Part shown: positions 31,222 to 39,870 of the stretch, in pieces
Position numbering within the stretch: position 1 is the stretch's first letter
Layout: each line of letters opens with the position of its first letter
Translations under genes and position numbers: made by a program
Notes under the pieces: generated by a model
Database searches by the model: none
What the model was told of the DNA's origin: nothing
What the model saw: the letters and a program-made list of their open reading frames with translations, nothing else
Origin: Megamonas sp. UBA1796
GTDB lineage: Bacteria; Bacillota; Negativicutes; Selenomonadales; Selenomonadaceae
Assembly: GCA_002319795.1 (NCBI GenBank)
Contig: DCFU01000027.1
Coordinates: forward strand, 1-64,000
Direction: 5' to 3'
DNA length: 64,000 nucleotides

Positions 31222-31438
31222 CCCCTACCCATCTCTCGCAGGTACTAGCATCCCTCCGGGGATGCTAACGGTGACGATAAAACAGGCAGTTCTCCTGGCT
31301 CAGGTTCATTATCTTTTTACGTCTTCCCAAGGATTTCACCCCAGTGACATCATAGCTGTAAAAAGACTCCCCTTACAGTGGCGGGACCGCTCCGGCTTAT
31401 ACCGGATTCCCTATTAAGTCATTTCTGACACCTGTTTC
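31222..31438 (-). ncRNA. Cobalamin riboswitch 4 (mutAB operon)
   Basis: Intact aptamer on the minus strand: ACAGGTGTCAG, ACTTAATAGGGAA, CCGGTATAAGCCGG, GCGGTCCCGCCACTGTAA, TTGGGAAGACG, GAGCCAGGAGAACTGCCTG, CACCG and ACCTGCGAGAG. It is followed by two terminator hairpins and then mutA. Control of a B12-dependent enzyme, instead of B12 transport or synthesis, is unusual. Confidence 0.95.
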
Positions 31439-31474
31439 CAAACCATATGAAATTTTTCACATGTTACATATTAT

Positions 31475-31503
31475 ATGGTAGCATTTATAATTTCTATTGT
31501 CAA
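31475..31503 (-). promoter_or_regulatory. Promoter of cobalamin riboswitch 4
   Basis: TTGACA, a 17-base spacer and TACCAT on the minus strand about 40 bases before the aptamer. A TATAAT lies five bases further on, but at a non-standard distance. Confidence 0.55.
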
Positions 31504-31590
31504 TCGTGGTCAATTTCCTTTTAATTATGTTTTCGATGCCTTCAGGGCATGCTGTAATATGTCCACTTCAAAAATAAGTTTTCTGCATAT

Positions 31591-32497
31591 TCAGAGTAAA
31601 GCATAATGCCCTTTGCGCACTTCCTGCCATTTTGCCTGGTCAGAAAGATTGGCCGGATTGAAGGAGTATATTTTTTTACTGCGCTCAAGCACCGGATCCG
31701 GTATTGGAATGGCCGATAATAGTGACTTGGTATAAGGATGTACAGGATGGCAAAACAGCTCCTCCGTTTCAAGCAAGCTCTACCATATGCCCACGGTACA
31801 TAACGCCAATGCGGTCACTAATAAAACGCAGCAAGGATAAATCATGTGCGATAAAGAGAAATGCGAACTGCTTTTCCCGTTGCAGTTCCTGGAATAAATT
31901 GATAATCTGCGCCTGTATAGATACATCCAGTGACGCAACAGGCTCATCCGCAATAATAAGAGAGGGCTCAAGCGCGAGACTTCGTGCAATACTCACGCGT
32001 TGACGCTGTCCTCCCGATAGCTCATCCGGATACTGTGATAAAAAACTGGTCTCCAGTCCCACAAGCTGTAAAAGCTCAACTACCCTCTGTCTGTAAGCCG
32101 GGCATGTGGAACACCATCTCCAAATACGCAATGGCTCTTCAATGAGTTCTCTTACCGTCATCCGTGGATTCAGTGCCGCTGCTGAATCTTGGAAAATCAT
32201 CTGCATATTTCGTTGGATATCCTTTTTGTGTGCATGATAAATTGGCTGTGCAGAAATTTGCCACTCCTTGTAATAAACTGCTCCGGCTGTTGGTTCATAC
32301 ATATGCATGATAGTACGTGCTAAGGTTGATTTACCAGAACCTGATTCTCCCGCCAGACCAAAAACCTCACCACAACGAATCTGAAAGCTCACATCATTAA
32401 CAGCCTCTACGGTAAAGGAAGCATTTATCGAAAAAAACTGCTTGACATGCTGTACGGAAAGCAATATTTCAGCCAATCGATTCCCTGCTTTCACCAT
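31591..32497 (-). pseudogene. DppF/OppF-type ABC ATPase with a frameshift
   Basis: The first 242 codons give a complete ATP-binding core: Walker A GESGSGKST, Q-loop MIFQDSAAALNPRMT, signature LSGGQRQR, Walker B LIIADEPVASLD and FIAHDLSLL. The frame ends at a TGA at 31769-31771 (GHMVELA-stop). One frame over the sequence continues as LETEELFCHPVHPYTKSLLSAIPIPDP, the standard oligopeptide-transporter C-terminal domain, ending at 31591. Removing one T in CTTGCTTGAAACG restores the protein. The product is thus split or truncated. The core might still work. Start is uncertain, since the gene overlaps the end of the preceding ATPase. Confidence 0.75.
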
Positions 32498-33494
32498 GCA
32501 GCAATTCCGGTCTCCGAATATACGGTGCCCTGGCATCCAGCAGCCATGTAGCTGCACTATGCGTATCACTGATCTTATAGAACGGCGGCATTTTTTCGTA
32601 ATCAATTTTCATTGCATACGCATTCCTCACCGCAAAAGCATCTCCCTGCGGAGGATGTAGCAAAGAAGGCGGCATTCCAGGAATATTATGCAATCGTCCC
32701 CCTCTTGGAACAAAGGATGGTAAGGCTCGTAAAAGCCCCCACGTATACGGATGCCTCGGATCATAAAAAATGTCCTCTGCTGTACCGATTTCCACAATTT
32801 TTCCAGCATACATAATAGCGACACGATTGGCAATCCTGGCTACAACGCCAAGATCATGGGATATAAAAACAATCGAAAGCTGCAGCTTCTTTTGAATATC
32901 ACGCAATAAATCGATGATTTGCGCCTGCATCGTAACATCCAGCGCTGTTGTCGGCTCATCGGCAAAAAGCATTTGTGGCTGTGCGGCCAAAGCAATCGCC
33001 AATACACAGCGCTGCCGCATACCACCAGAAAAATAATGTGGCTGCAGACTGAACCGCTGCTCAGGCTCTTCAAGCCCTACCAGGTACAAAAGCTGCAGCG
33101 CCTGTTGTCTGGCGGTCTGCCTGCCTACCTTTCTATGCAGGCAAATCATTTCCATAATCTGCTTACCAATAGGAATTGTTGGGTTGAGCGAAAGCATAGG
33201 ATCCTGAAATACCATAGAAAAACGGGTGCCACGCAGGCACCGCATACGCTCCTCCGAAAATTGGGTGATATCTTCTCCAGCAGCTACAATACTCCCATTT
33301 TTTACAAAAGCATTCGGCGGCAAAAGTTTCATGACCGACTTGCAAAGCACCGATTTGCCACAGCCGGATTCGCCAACCAGTGCGAGTACTTCGCCCTTTT
33401 TTAATGTAAGCGAAACATTTCGTACGGCTTCTACCTCACCCTGTGCCGTATGAAAGCTTACCGATAAATGATTTAGCTCTAAGATATTATCCAT
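32469..33494 (-). CDS. dppD: DppD/OppD-type ABC ATPase
   Basis: ATPase of 341 residues: Walker A GESGCGKS, Q-loop MVFQDPMLSLNPTI, signature FSGGMRQR, Walker B MLFADEPTTALDV, switch FISHDLGVV and the C-terminal oligopeptide_HPY region (DPRHPYTWGLLRALPS). It powers the adjacent DppBC-like permeases for uptake of peptides or nickel. It is followed by the frameshifted partner ATPase, so the transporter may depend on this subunit alone or be impaired. Confidence 0.88.
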   Translation of the reverse strand: MDNILELNHLSVSFHTAQGEVEAVRNVSLTLKKGEVLALVGESGCGKSVLCKSVMKLLPPNAFVKNGSIVAAGEDITQFSEERMRCLRGTRFSMVFQDPMLSLNPTIPIGKQIMEMICLHRKVGRQTARQQALQLLYLVGLEEPEQRFSLQPHYFSGGMRQRCVLAIALAAQPQMLFADEPTTALDVTMQAQIIDLLRDIQKKLQLSIVFISHDLGVVARIANRVAIMYAGKIVEIGTAEDIFYDPRHPYTWGLLRALPSFVPRGGRLHNIPGMPPSLLHPPQGDAFAVRNAYAMKIDYEKMPPFYKISDTHSAATWLLDARAPYIRRPELLHGESRESIG

Positions 33495-33560
33495 ATTAAC
33501 CTCACATCACTTTACCTGATAAAATACATAGAATCAATTCCTTACTATGTACAAAACAAA

Positions 33561-35153
33561 TCATGAATTACCGAGCGTCCAGTCTTCTATATTCCACATA
33601 ACACCGACTGCATGATGCCCAAGTACACGCTCCGTTGAAGGCCCCTTAAGACGCGGCACCGCAACATAATTTCCCTCAAGATAGGCAATCATGATATAGG
33701 CCGGTTCCTTTGCCAAGACTTCCTGAAATTTATCATACGCATCTTTGCGTGCTGCCGGATCTACATCCATTCTTGCTGCCTGCAAATATTTATCAACCTC
33801 GGCATTGGAATAATGCGTATAGTTTCCGCTCGCTCCAGTAGCAAAAAGGTCGTACGTCCCATTATCCGGATCAAAGGGCGCCGCTTCTCCAATCAAAAAA
33901 CTTTCCAGTGTCTTCCAGTTAAGTTTTTGTATAATATTGACCTTCATATCAACACCAGCAGCTCTGAACTGTTGTGCTGCAACATTGGCTATATCAATAC
34001 GCTCCTCTTCATTTTCACGCACATCAACACCAAAGGAAAGCTTTTGTCCATCCTTCTCATAGATACCATCCGCGCCCTTAATCCAACCCAGGGCTTCAAC
34101 GGCCTGACGGAATTTTTCCGGATCATAATCATAATGCCGGACATTCGGATTATTATACTCGGCATTGAGCTGTAACGGCCCATAGGCAGATACTCCGCGC
34201 CCGCCCAAAGTGCTTTTTACGATAGCTTCTTTATCGAGCGCATAGCCCAGGATACCCACTAGTTCTTTGTTGTTCTGCCAAAATGGAACAGCAAAATTTG
34301 GTGAAATTGCTCTGTAATCAGCTGTTTTGAAATCAAACACCTGATAATTTTTGTCACCTCGGAAGCCTTCTGTATTCTGCGCATTCAGCCAGGCAATATC
34401 CAAATCACCCGATTTCATCTGAAGTGCCCTGGCATTTTCATCTGGAACAATTTTAAAAACGATTTTATCAATCTGTGGTATCTTATCATAATAATCCGTA
34501 TTCTTTTCGACTATAACACTCTGACCGACTTCCCAGCTCACAAATTTATAACGTCCGGTCCCAATCGGATGCTGATTGAAAGAATCTGTCATGATATCCT
34601 TGCCCTCGAGCAGATGTCTGGGTAAGATACCAATCGTCAGGTAGTTGAGCATCGCCGCATTTGGCTTGGACAGCCGAATGACAACCGTGTTTTCATCCGG
34701 AGTCGTTACAGACGAAATCTCCTTATAATTATCGGTAATCGAAGCAGCGAGGGTTTTTGACTGTGTAAGCGTATCCAGTGTAAATTTCACATCATCTGCA
34801 TGAAAGGCTGCGCCATCATGCCATTTAACACCCTGACGCAGCTTAAAAATATAAGTCAGGGTATTCGCATCATAGGTATAGCTTTCTGCCAAATCAGTTA
34901 CCGGATTTCCCTTGGCATCATATTTCATCAAACCGGAAAAAATAATATCCGGCAGCTCATCATGTGTGTTAAGAATTGGATTAATCGTCGTATAATCACC
35001 GCTTGCAAAAGCAAGCGTCGAATTATCCACTCCCTTTGGTGAACTGGTTTGGGGATTACTGCCGCACCCCGCAAATGTCATGCAAAAGACGGCCATTATA
35101 AAACAAAGTGCTATATTCCCTCGCCAAAATCTTTTTTTCTCTCTCTTTTCCAT
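33561..35153 (-). CDS. Family 5 extracellular solute-binding lipoprotein (peptide/nickel)
   Basis: Binding protein of 530 residues with a lipobox (TFAGC, Cys30) after an N-terminal membrane segment. The mature domain shows SBP_bac_5 features: LPDIIFSGLMKYDAKGNPVTDLAESY, the RQGVKWHDGAAFHADDVKFTLD motif, and IGTGRYKF. It delivers oligopeptides, dipeptides or nickel complexes to the DppBC-type permeases encoded upstream. The sequence does not decide between peptide and nickel. The order permease-permease-binding protein-ATPase-ATPase is a normal variant of these operons. Confidence 0.87.
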   Translation of the reverse strand: MEKREKKRFWRGNIALCFIMAVFCMTFAGCGSNPQTSSPKGVDNSTLAFASGDYTTINPILNTHDELPDIIFSGLMKYDAKGNPVTDLAESYTYDANTLTYIFKLRQGVKWHDGAAFHADDVKFTLDTLTQSKTLAASITDNYKEISSVTTPDENTVVIRLSKPNAAMLNYLTIGILPRHLLEGKDIMTDSFNQHPIGTGRYKFVSWEVGQSVIVEKNTDYYDKIPQIDKIVFKIVPDENARALQMKSGDLDIAWLNAQNTEGFRGDKNYQVFDFKTADYRAISPNFAVPFWQNNKELVGILGYALDKEAIVKSTLGGRGVSAYGPLQLNAEYNNPNVRHYDYDPEKFRQAVEALGWIKGADGIYEKDGQKLSFGVDVRENEEERIDIANVAAQQFRAAGVDMKVNIIQKLNWKTLESFLIGEAAPFDPDNGTYDLFATGASGNYTHYSNAEVDKYLQAARMDVDPAARKDAYDKFQEVLAKEPAYIMIAYLEGNYVAVPRLKGPSTERVLGHHAVGVMWNIEDWTLGNS

Positions 35154-35173
35154 TATATTACCCCTCCTGAAAT

Positions 35174-36073
35174 CTATAAATTACTGCTGCGGCGGTTTAC
35201 TGCCCCACGCAGATAATGCCCTATATTCGTAATGCATAAAAGTGTTACCACAATAAAAACGCCGGGAATGAGTATTACCCACCATGAATTTGTCAGCAGG
35301 GCTTTATTAGAGAGTGACAGCATGCTGCCCCATGACACAACCTCAACCGGCAAGCCAAGTCCTAAAAAGCTCAAGGTTGATTCCAACATAATGCAGCTGC
35401 TGATACTTGAGACTACCACAAACATAATCGCCGATAAAAAATTTGGCAGCAAATGGTAATAAAGAATGCGGGGGAACGAAGCTCCCATCGATTTAGCCAC
35501 CAAAATATACTCACTCGCCCGTATCTGCCGAACTTCACTTCTCACAATACGCGCGAGACTCATCCAGCTTGTACCACCAATGACAGCCGCAATAGATATC
35601 GGCGTTGGCTTGCCAGCAATCGACAAAATCAGAAGGATCAGCAGCAAATTTGGTATACTGCTAAGCATCTCCGCTGTCCGCATCATCATATTATCTAAAA
35701 AAGCCGGTGCCATACCGCTCAGGCAGCCATAAAAAACACCAATACAGGTAAGAATGGCCATACCTGAAAATCCTATAAAAAGAGATACACGTCCTCCATA
35801 CCAAATAATAGAAAAAATATCCCGTCCTAAAGAATCCGTACCAAAATAAAATTCTGTATTTGGCGGCTCATTGAGATTTGCCAGATAAAAATCCGACGGA
35901 TGATGATTCATAATAGATTCCGCCATAATACAGCCCAATAATAGAATACCCAGCACCAATAACGAAAATAACGGTCTTTTCCAGAGCCTCCTCCATACAG
36001 AGGATTCTGAAACAGGACGCACCTGTTTTTTATACGCAGCACCAACGATCACAAAGTCTTCATTTTCTGCCAT
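35174..36073 (-). CDS. dppC: DppC/OppC-type ABC permease
   Basis: Permease of 299 residues with an N-terminal segment and about six membrane helices in all; the BPD_transp_1 motif region is EVRQIRASEYILVAKSMGASFPRILYYHLLPN (given here as a pattern of EA-A-G type, about residues 180-210). The first 30 residues are cytoplasmic as usual for DppC. Its start overlaps the end of dppB by 25 bases, so it is co-translated. It forms the channel with DppB. Confidence 0.86.
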   Translation of the reverse strand: MAENEDFVIVGAAYKKQVRPVSESSVWRRLWKRPLFSLLVLGILLLGCIMAESIMNHHPSDFYLANLNEPPNTEFYFGTDSLGRDIFSIIWYGGRVSLFIGFSGMAILTCIGVFYGCLSGMAPAFLDNMMMRTAEMLSSIPNLLLILLILSIAGKPTPISIAAVIGGTSWMSLARIVRSEVRQIRASEYILVAKSMGASFPRILYYHLLPNFLSAIMFVVVSSISSCIMLESTLSFLGLGLPVEVVSWGSMLSLSNKALLTNSWWVILIPGVFIVVTLLCITNIGHYLRGAVNRRSSNL

Positions 36074-37041
36074 ATACTATCCCCCTCGCTGCGCATTCTC
36101 GGATCCAGGCACTCATTTATTGTCTGTGCCAAAAGGCTGGACAATATAACAAGCGCACCTGTAATGAGGACAACCAGCATAAGCAGATTGTAGTCATGGT
36201 ATTTTGCACTCTCAATAGAAAGTGCTCCTATTCCAGGATAAGCAAATACTGCCTCAACAACATACGTACCACTTAATATATGCGTAATAGAAATCGCCAT
36301 AATACTTGTTATAGATGGTGCCACGTTACGCAGGCAATGATGCCATACGATGCTATAGCCCGACATTCCCTTTGCCTTTGCCAACAGCACATAATCGCGC
36401 CGCACCTCATCCAAAAGCTTGTTGCGTATCATATATGTATAATACCAAAGATGGCTTGTTACCATCACCATCAACGGCAGAATCATATGCTGCAAACGAT
36501 TCAACAAGTCGTTGCTCCTGCCTGTATCATAAGCTCCGCCACTCGGCAGCCAGTGTAGATTGACACTGAACAATAAAATAAGCAGCAGCCCCAGCCAGAA
36601 TGGAGGTAAATAATAAACGATTGTACCCATTTTACAAATAATTCTGTCCACCCAGGTGTCTTCGTACAAAGTGCAAAAAACAGCCAGTAGTACAGCTAAA
36701 ACAAAAACACTGACATACGCAACCGTTCCAAGCAGCAGTGTATTACCCAATAAAGCCATCAGAATCACACTCGCCGGTTGCTTATATTTGTAAGAAATCC
36801 CAAAGTCTCCATGCACTGCATTGTCTACCCACCGGATATACTGTACCGGCAAGGTCTCGTCCAGCCCAAGCCTCTGCCGGGCCGCAAGATGTTCCTCCGT
36901 ACTCATGCGTTCAACACCCTCGCCATAAAATGAGAGCAGCGGATCTCCTGGTGCCAGACGCGCCAGTATGAATACAAACATCGAAAGCAACCCCATAAAG
37001 ATCACAAATATACCAATTTTTTTCCCAATATATCGCAGCAT
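36049..37041 (-). CDS. dppB: DppB/OppB-type ABC permease
   Basis: Permease of 330 residues with six membrane helices. The N terminus (IGKKIGIFVIFMGLLSMFVFILARLAPGDP) and the loop RRDYVLLAKAKGMSGYSIVWHH are classic DppB/OppB features. It is the first gene of the five-gene peptide/nickel transporter. The region upstream (37042-37146) is AT-rich and holds the only room for its promoter, after the terminator of the propionate operon; no box is clear enough to mark. Confidence 0.86.
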   Translation of the reverse strand: MLRYIGKKIGIFVIFMGLLSMFVFILARLAPGDPLLSFYGEGVERMSTEEHLAARQRLGLDETLPVQYIRWVDNAVHGDFGISYKYKQPASVILMALLGNTLLLGTVAYVSVFVLAVLLAVFCTLYEDTWVDRIICKMGTIVYYLPPFWLGLLLILLFSVNLHWLPSGGAYDTGRSNDLLNRLQHMILPLMVMVTSHLWYYTYMIRNKLLDEVRRDYVLLAKAKGMSGYSIVWHHCLRNVAPSITSIMAISITHILSGTYVVEAVFAYPGIGALSIESAKYHDYNLLMLVVLITGALVILSSLLAQTINECLDPRMRSEGDSIWQKMKTL

Positions 37042-37146
37042 CCTATCGCCTCATACAAGAATTATCATATGAACTAAATTATAGAAAACTATTCTTCTCT
37101 GTACAAGCCTCCCCGGGGGATATTCTGCCGAAATATTTATACACAC

Positions 37147-37180
37147 AAAAAAAGGAAGCGCCTCATAAGAAAGCGCTTCC
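37147..37180 (-). terminator. Terminator of the propionate operon
   Basis: GGAAGCGC pairs with GCGCTTCC around an 11-base loop, followed by T7 on the minus strand, 30 bases after the biotin-carrier stop codon. Confidence 0.9.
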
Positions 37181-37209
37181 CTCAAATAGTCTATCGTATT
37201 ATGGACAAC

Positions 37210-37593
37210 TCAGCCAAGAATAACAAGCGACTCGCCAACCTTGACGCTCTGTCCTGCTGCAACATTGAATGCCTTAACTGTAGCATCTTTGTCTGCCATA
37301 ATTTCATTCTGCATCTTCATAGCCTCGAGAATGAGCAGTACATCGCCAGACTTTACAGCCTGTCCTGGGGAAGCAACAAGCTTCACGATTTTGCCCGGCA
37401 TAGGAGCATCAACGGAGAACTCGCCAGCTGCGGCTGCGGCCTTAGGTGCTGCTGCCGGAGCCGGAGCTGCCTTAGGTGCAGGGGCCGCTTTAGGAGCTGG
37501 AGCTGCTGCCTTAGGAGCTGCACCTGCTGCCTTAACTTCTTCAACTTCAACTTCATAGGAACTGCCATTTACGGTAATGTTGAACTTTTTCAC
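37210..37593 (-). CDS. mmdC: Biotin carrier subunit of methylmalonyl-CoA decarboxylase
   Basis: Protein of 127 residues: a short N-terminal domain (KKFNITVNGSSYEVEVEEV), an Ala/Pro/Lys-rich flexible linker of about 40 residues, and a biotinyl domain with the biotin site EAMKMQNE. It carries the carboxyl group from the MmdA carboxyltransferase to the membrane decarboxylase. The start is taken as the GTG at 37593, with GGAGG 8 bases upstream; a TTG at 37608 lies within that site. It is the last gene of the operon. The matching membrane subunit MmdB is not in this window. Confidence 0.9.
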   Translation of the reverse strand: MKKFNITVNGSSYEVEVEEVKAAGAAPKAAAPAPKAAPAPKAAPAPAAAPKAAAAAGEFSVDAPMPGKIVKLVASPGQAVKSGDVLLILEAMKMQNEIMADKDATVKAFNVAAGQSVKVGESLVILG

Positions 37594-37646
37594 TTGAAAT
37601 TCCTCCAAAATTCATTTATTTTCTTTAGAATACAACGCCACAGACA

Positions 37647-37793
37647 TCAAAGTATACTGTAACGGCCTGCCCTTGCCCATGTGCTGCTGGACTTGATGCG
37701 TACAGCAACCACTTTCTGTCCCATCATCATCTGGACCGCTGCTGCAATTGCTGCAACGACTTCAGGTTTAACGTTTTTTGCATCGATTTTCAT
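37647..37793 (-). CDS. mmdE: Small epsilon-like subunit of methylmalonyl-CoA decarboxylase
   Basis: A 48-residue protein beginning MKIDAKNVKPEVVAAIAAAV, with GGAGG 7 bases before the ATG, fitting exactly between mmdA and the biotin carrier. The Veillonella parvula enzyme has a small MmdE subunit (about 55 residues) next to the biotin carrier gene that stabilises the complex and resembles the end of MmdD. The helix-rich N-terminal half with AAIAAAVQ and the basic tail (VVAVRIKSSSTWARAGRY) resemble the C-terminal end of OadG/MmdD-type subunits. Identification rests on size, position and pattern. Confidence 0.75.
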   Translation of the reverse strand: MKIDAKNVKPEVVAAIAAAVQMMMGQKVVAVRIKSSSTWARAGRYSIL

Positions 37794-37808
37794 AGCATAT
37801 CCTCCAAA

Positions 37809-39338
37809 TTATAACGGAATATTGCCATGCTTTTTCGCAGGGCCCGATTCACGTTTGCTGGCCAGAGCGTTCAGTGCTGTTATGATACGGGGTCTTGTCT
37901 CACAAGGCTCAATAAGCATATCGGCATAGCCGCGCTCCGCTGCTTTGTACGGAGTTGCAAATTCCTCAACATATTCAGCTGTTTTAGCTTCTTTGTCCGG
38001 ATCCTTGCGGAAGATGATATTTGCCGCACCAGCAGGTCCCATAACAGCGATTTCAGCTGTTGGCCAAGCCATAACCTGATCTGCTCCGAGCTCACGGCAA
38101 CACATAGCGATATAGGATCCGCCATAGGCCTTACGCGTAATGATCGTAACCTTTGGCACAGTCGCCTCGCTGTATGCATAAAGCATCTTCGCACCATGAC
38201 GGATAATGCCGCTGTATTCCTGATCTACGCCTGGCAAGAAGCCCGGTACATCAACCAGGTTGACAAGCGGAATATTGAATGCATCACAAAAGCGGATAAA
38301 ACGCGCGGATTTATCTGAAGCATTGACATCCAGACAACCTGCCATAATCGCCGGCTGATTGGCAATGATGCCAACGGAACGGCCATCAAAGCGTGCGAAA
38401 CAAGTAATAATATTTTTGGCAAAGTGCTCATGTACCTCATAAAACTCACCATTGTCGACGAGCGAGCGAATAACATCTTTCATATCATACGGTGCATTCG
38501 GATTATCCGGAATGACTGTATTCAGGCTTTCGTCCATACGGGACGGATCATCATCATTTTCAACAATAGGAGCATCCTCCATATTATTGCTTGGCAGGAA
38601 GCTCAGAAGATACCGAATCTGCTTGATGCAGTCCTCTTCATTTTCAGCTGCAAAATGCGCTACACCAGAAGTCGTATTGTGCGTCATAGCGCCGCCAAGT
38701 GCCTCTGCCGTAACCTCTTCCGCCGTAACGGATTTGATGACTGCCGGACCGGTAATGAACATCTGGCTCGTATTTTTTACCATATAAATGAAGTCGGTGA
38801 TAGCCGGAGAATATACAGCTCCGCCAGCGCAAGGTCCCATGATGACGGAAATCTGCGGAATCACACCGGAAGCAGCCGTATTGCGGAAGAAAATTCCGCC
38901 ATAACCAGAAAGTGCATCAACAGCTTCCTGAATACGCGCTCCGCCGGAATCATTGATACCAATAACCGGTGCGCCCATCTTCATAGCAAGATCAAGAACC
39001 TTCCAGATTTTCTTGGCATGCATCTCACCAAGAGAACCACCCTCTACCGTGAAATCCTGTGCGTATGCATAGACCAGACGCCCATCGACCGTACCGTATC
39101 CGGATACAACGCCCTCACCCGGCAGATCTTTCTTCTCCTGACCAAAATTCGTGCAGCGATGCTTCATGAACTGATCCAATTCCACAAAGGAATTTTCATC
39201 AAAAAGCATATGAATGCGTTCACGAGCTGTCATTTTGCCCTTTGCATGCTGCTTGGCAATGCGGGATTCGCCGCCGCCCTGCAAAATGTGATCTCTCTTA
39301 GTATTCATAAGAGCGATTTTTTCTTGAACAGTAGCCAT
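37809..39338 (-). CDS. mmdA: Methylmalonyl-CoA decarboxylase alpha subunit (carboxyltransferase)
   Basis: Protein of 509 residues with two crotonase-like carboxyltransferase domains, the standard MmdA/PCC-beta length. Markers: HAKGKMTARERIHMLFDENSF at the start, GGSLGEMHAKKIWK, a first oxyanion region around GIIFF-like GGIFFRNTAAS, GPCAGGAVYSPAITDF, and the second-domain GYAFGG-like RKAYGGSYIAMC. It transfers the carboxyl group of (S)-methylmalonyl-CoA to biotin on MmdC, giving propionyl-CoA. In Negativicutes this drives a sodium pump through MmdB. A propionyl-CoA carboxylase beta subunit is the alternative but the neighbours fit decarboxylase. Confidence 0.9.
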   Translation of the reverse strand: MATVQEKIALMNTKRDHILQGGGESRIAKQHAKGKMTARERIHMLFDENSFVELDQFMKHRCTNFGQEKKDLPGEGVVSGYGTVDGRLVYAYAQDFTVEGGSLGEMHAKKIWKVLDLAMKMGAPVIGINDSGGARIQEAVDALSGYGGIFFRNTAASGVIPQISVIMGPCAGGAVYSPAITDFIYMVKNTSQMFITGPAVIKSVTAEEVTAEALGGAMTHNTTSGVAHFAAENEEDCIKQIRYLLSFLPSNNMEDAPIVENDDDPSRMDESLNTVIPDNPNAPYDMKDVIRSLVDNGEFYEVHEHFAKNIITCFARFDGRSVGIIANQPAIMAGCLDVNASDKSARFIRFCDAFNIPLVNLVDVPGFLPGVDQEYSGIIRHGAKMLYAYSEATVPKVTIITRKAYGGSYIAMCCRELGADQVMAWPTAEIAVMGPAGAANIIFRKDPDKEAKTAEYVEEFATPYKAAERGYADMLIEPCETRPRIITALNALASKRESGPAKKHGNIPL

Positions 39339-39436
39339 TTTCTACCTCCTAAAGGAATTTTTTCTTCTATCTGTCAAACCTGTTTTGCACAAAAACTGCC
39401 TTGTTCCAAGTACCGTAAGGATTTTATTTTCAACCC

Positions 39437-39853
39437 TTACTTATGCTGGCAGAGCTCCACCAACACACCATAGGCAGATTTTGGATGTACAAACGCAATG
39501 CTTGCTCCGCCTGCGCCATAACGCGGCTTTGTATCAATCATACGGACACCCTTAGCCTGCAAATCCGCAATAGCTGCCTCAATATTATCGACACGCAGAG
39601 CGATATGCTGAATGCCACCACGTCCGCCGTTCTTTTCAATATACTTAGCGATTGGGCTGTCCGGAGCCGTTGCTTCAAGAAGCTCAATCTCACTTCCATT
39701 ACCCGTAGGATTAAAGCTCGTCTTTACCTTCTGCTCCGCAACAACCTCATCACCTGTGCACTCCAGCCCAAGTGCTGTTGTCCAGAAGTTGCTTGCCTCA
39801 TTGAGGCTGCCAACAGCAACACCAATATGATCTACACCTAAAATCTTGAACAT
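39437..39853 (-). CDS. mce: Methylmalonyl-CoA epimerase
   Basis: Glyoxalase-fold protein of 138 residues. Metal ligands are visible as His in VDHIGVAVGSL, His in GIQHIALRVD and Glu near the C terminus (VLVEL). It converts the (R)-methylmalonyl-CoA made by the mutase into the (S) form used by MmdA. The genomic position between meaB and mmdA matches its place in the pathway. Confidence 0.93.
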   Translation of the reverse strand: MFKILGVDHIGVAVGSLNEASNFWTTALGLECTGDEVVAEQKVKTSFNPTGNGSEIELLEATAPDSPIAKYIEKNGGRGGIQHIALRVDNIEAAIADLQAKGVRMIDTKPRYGAGGASIAFVHPKSAYGVLVELCQHK

Positions 39854-39870
39854 ATCTTTACCCCCTGTTT

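Noticed and set aside
31760..31780. Programmed +1 frameshift in the DppF-like gene, as in prfB
   Set aside because: The GCT-TGA context lacks the CTT-TGA slip site and upstream stimulatory Shine-Dalgarno of prfB, and this family is not known to use frameshifting. A simple indel is more likely.
37201..37662. Plus-strand open frames opposite the biotin carrier and decarboxylase genes
   Set aside because: They are antisense to well-supported genes and arise from Ala/Pro-rich codons; no plus-strand gene in the window has independent support.
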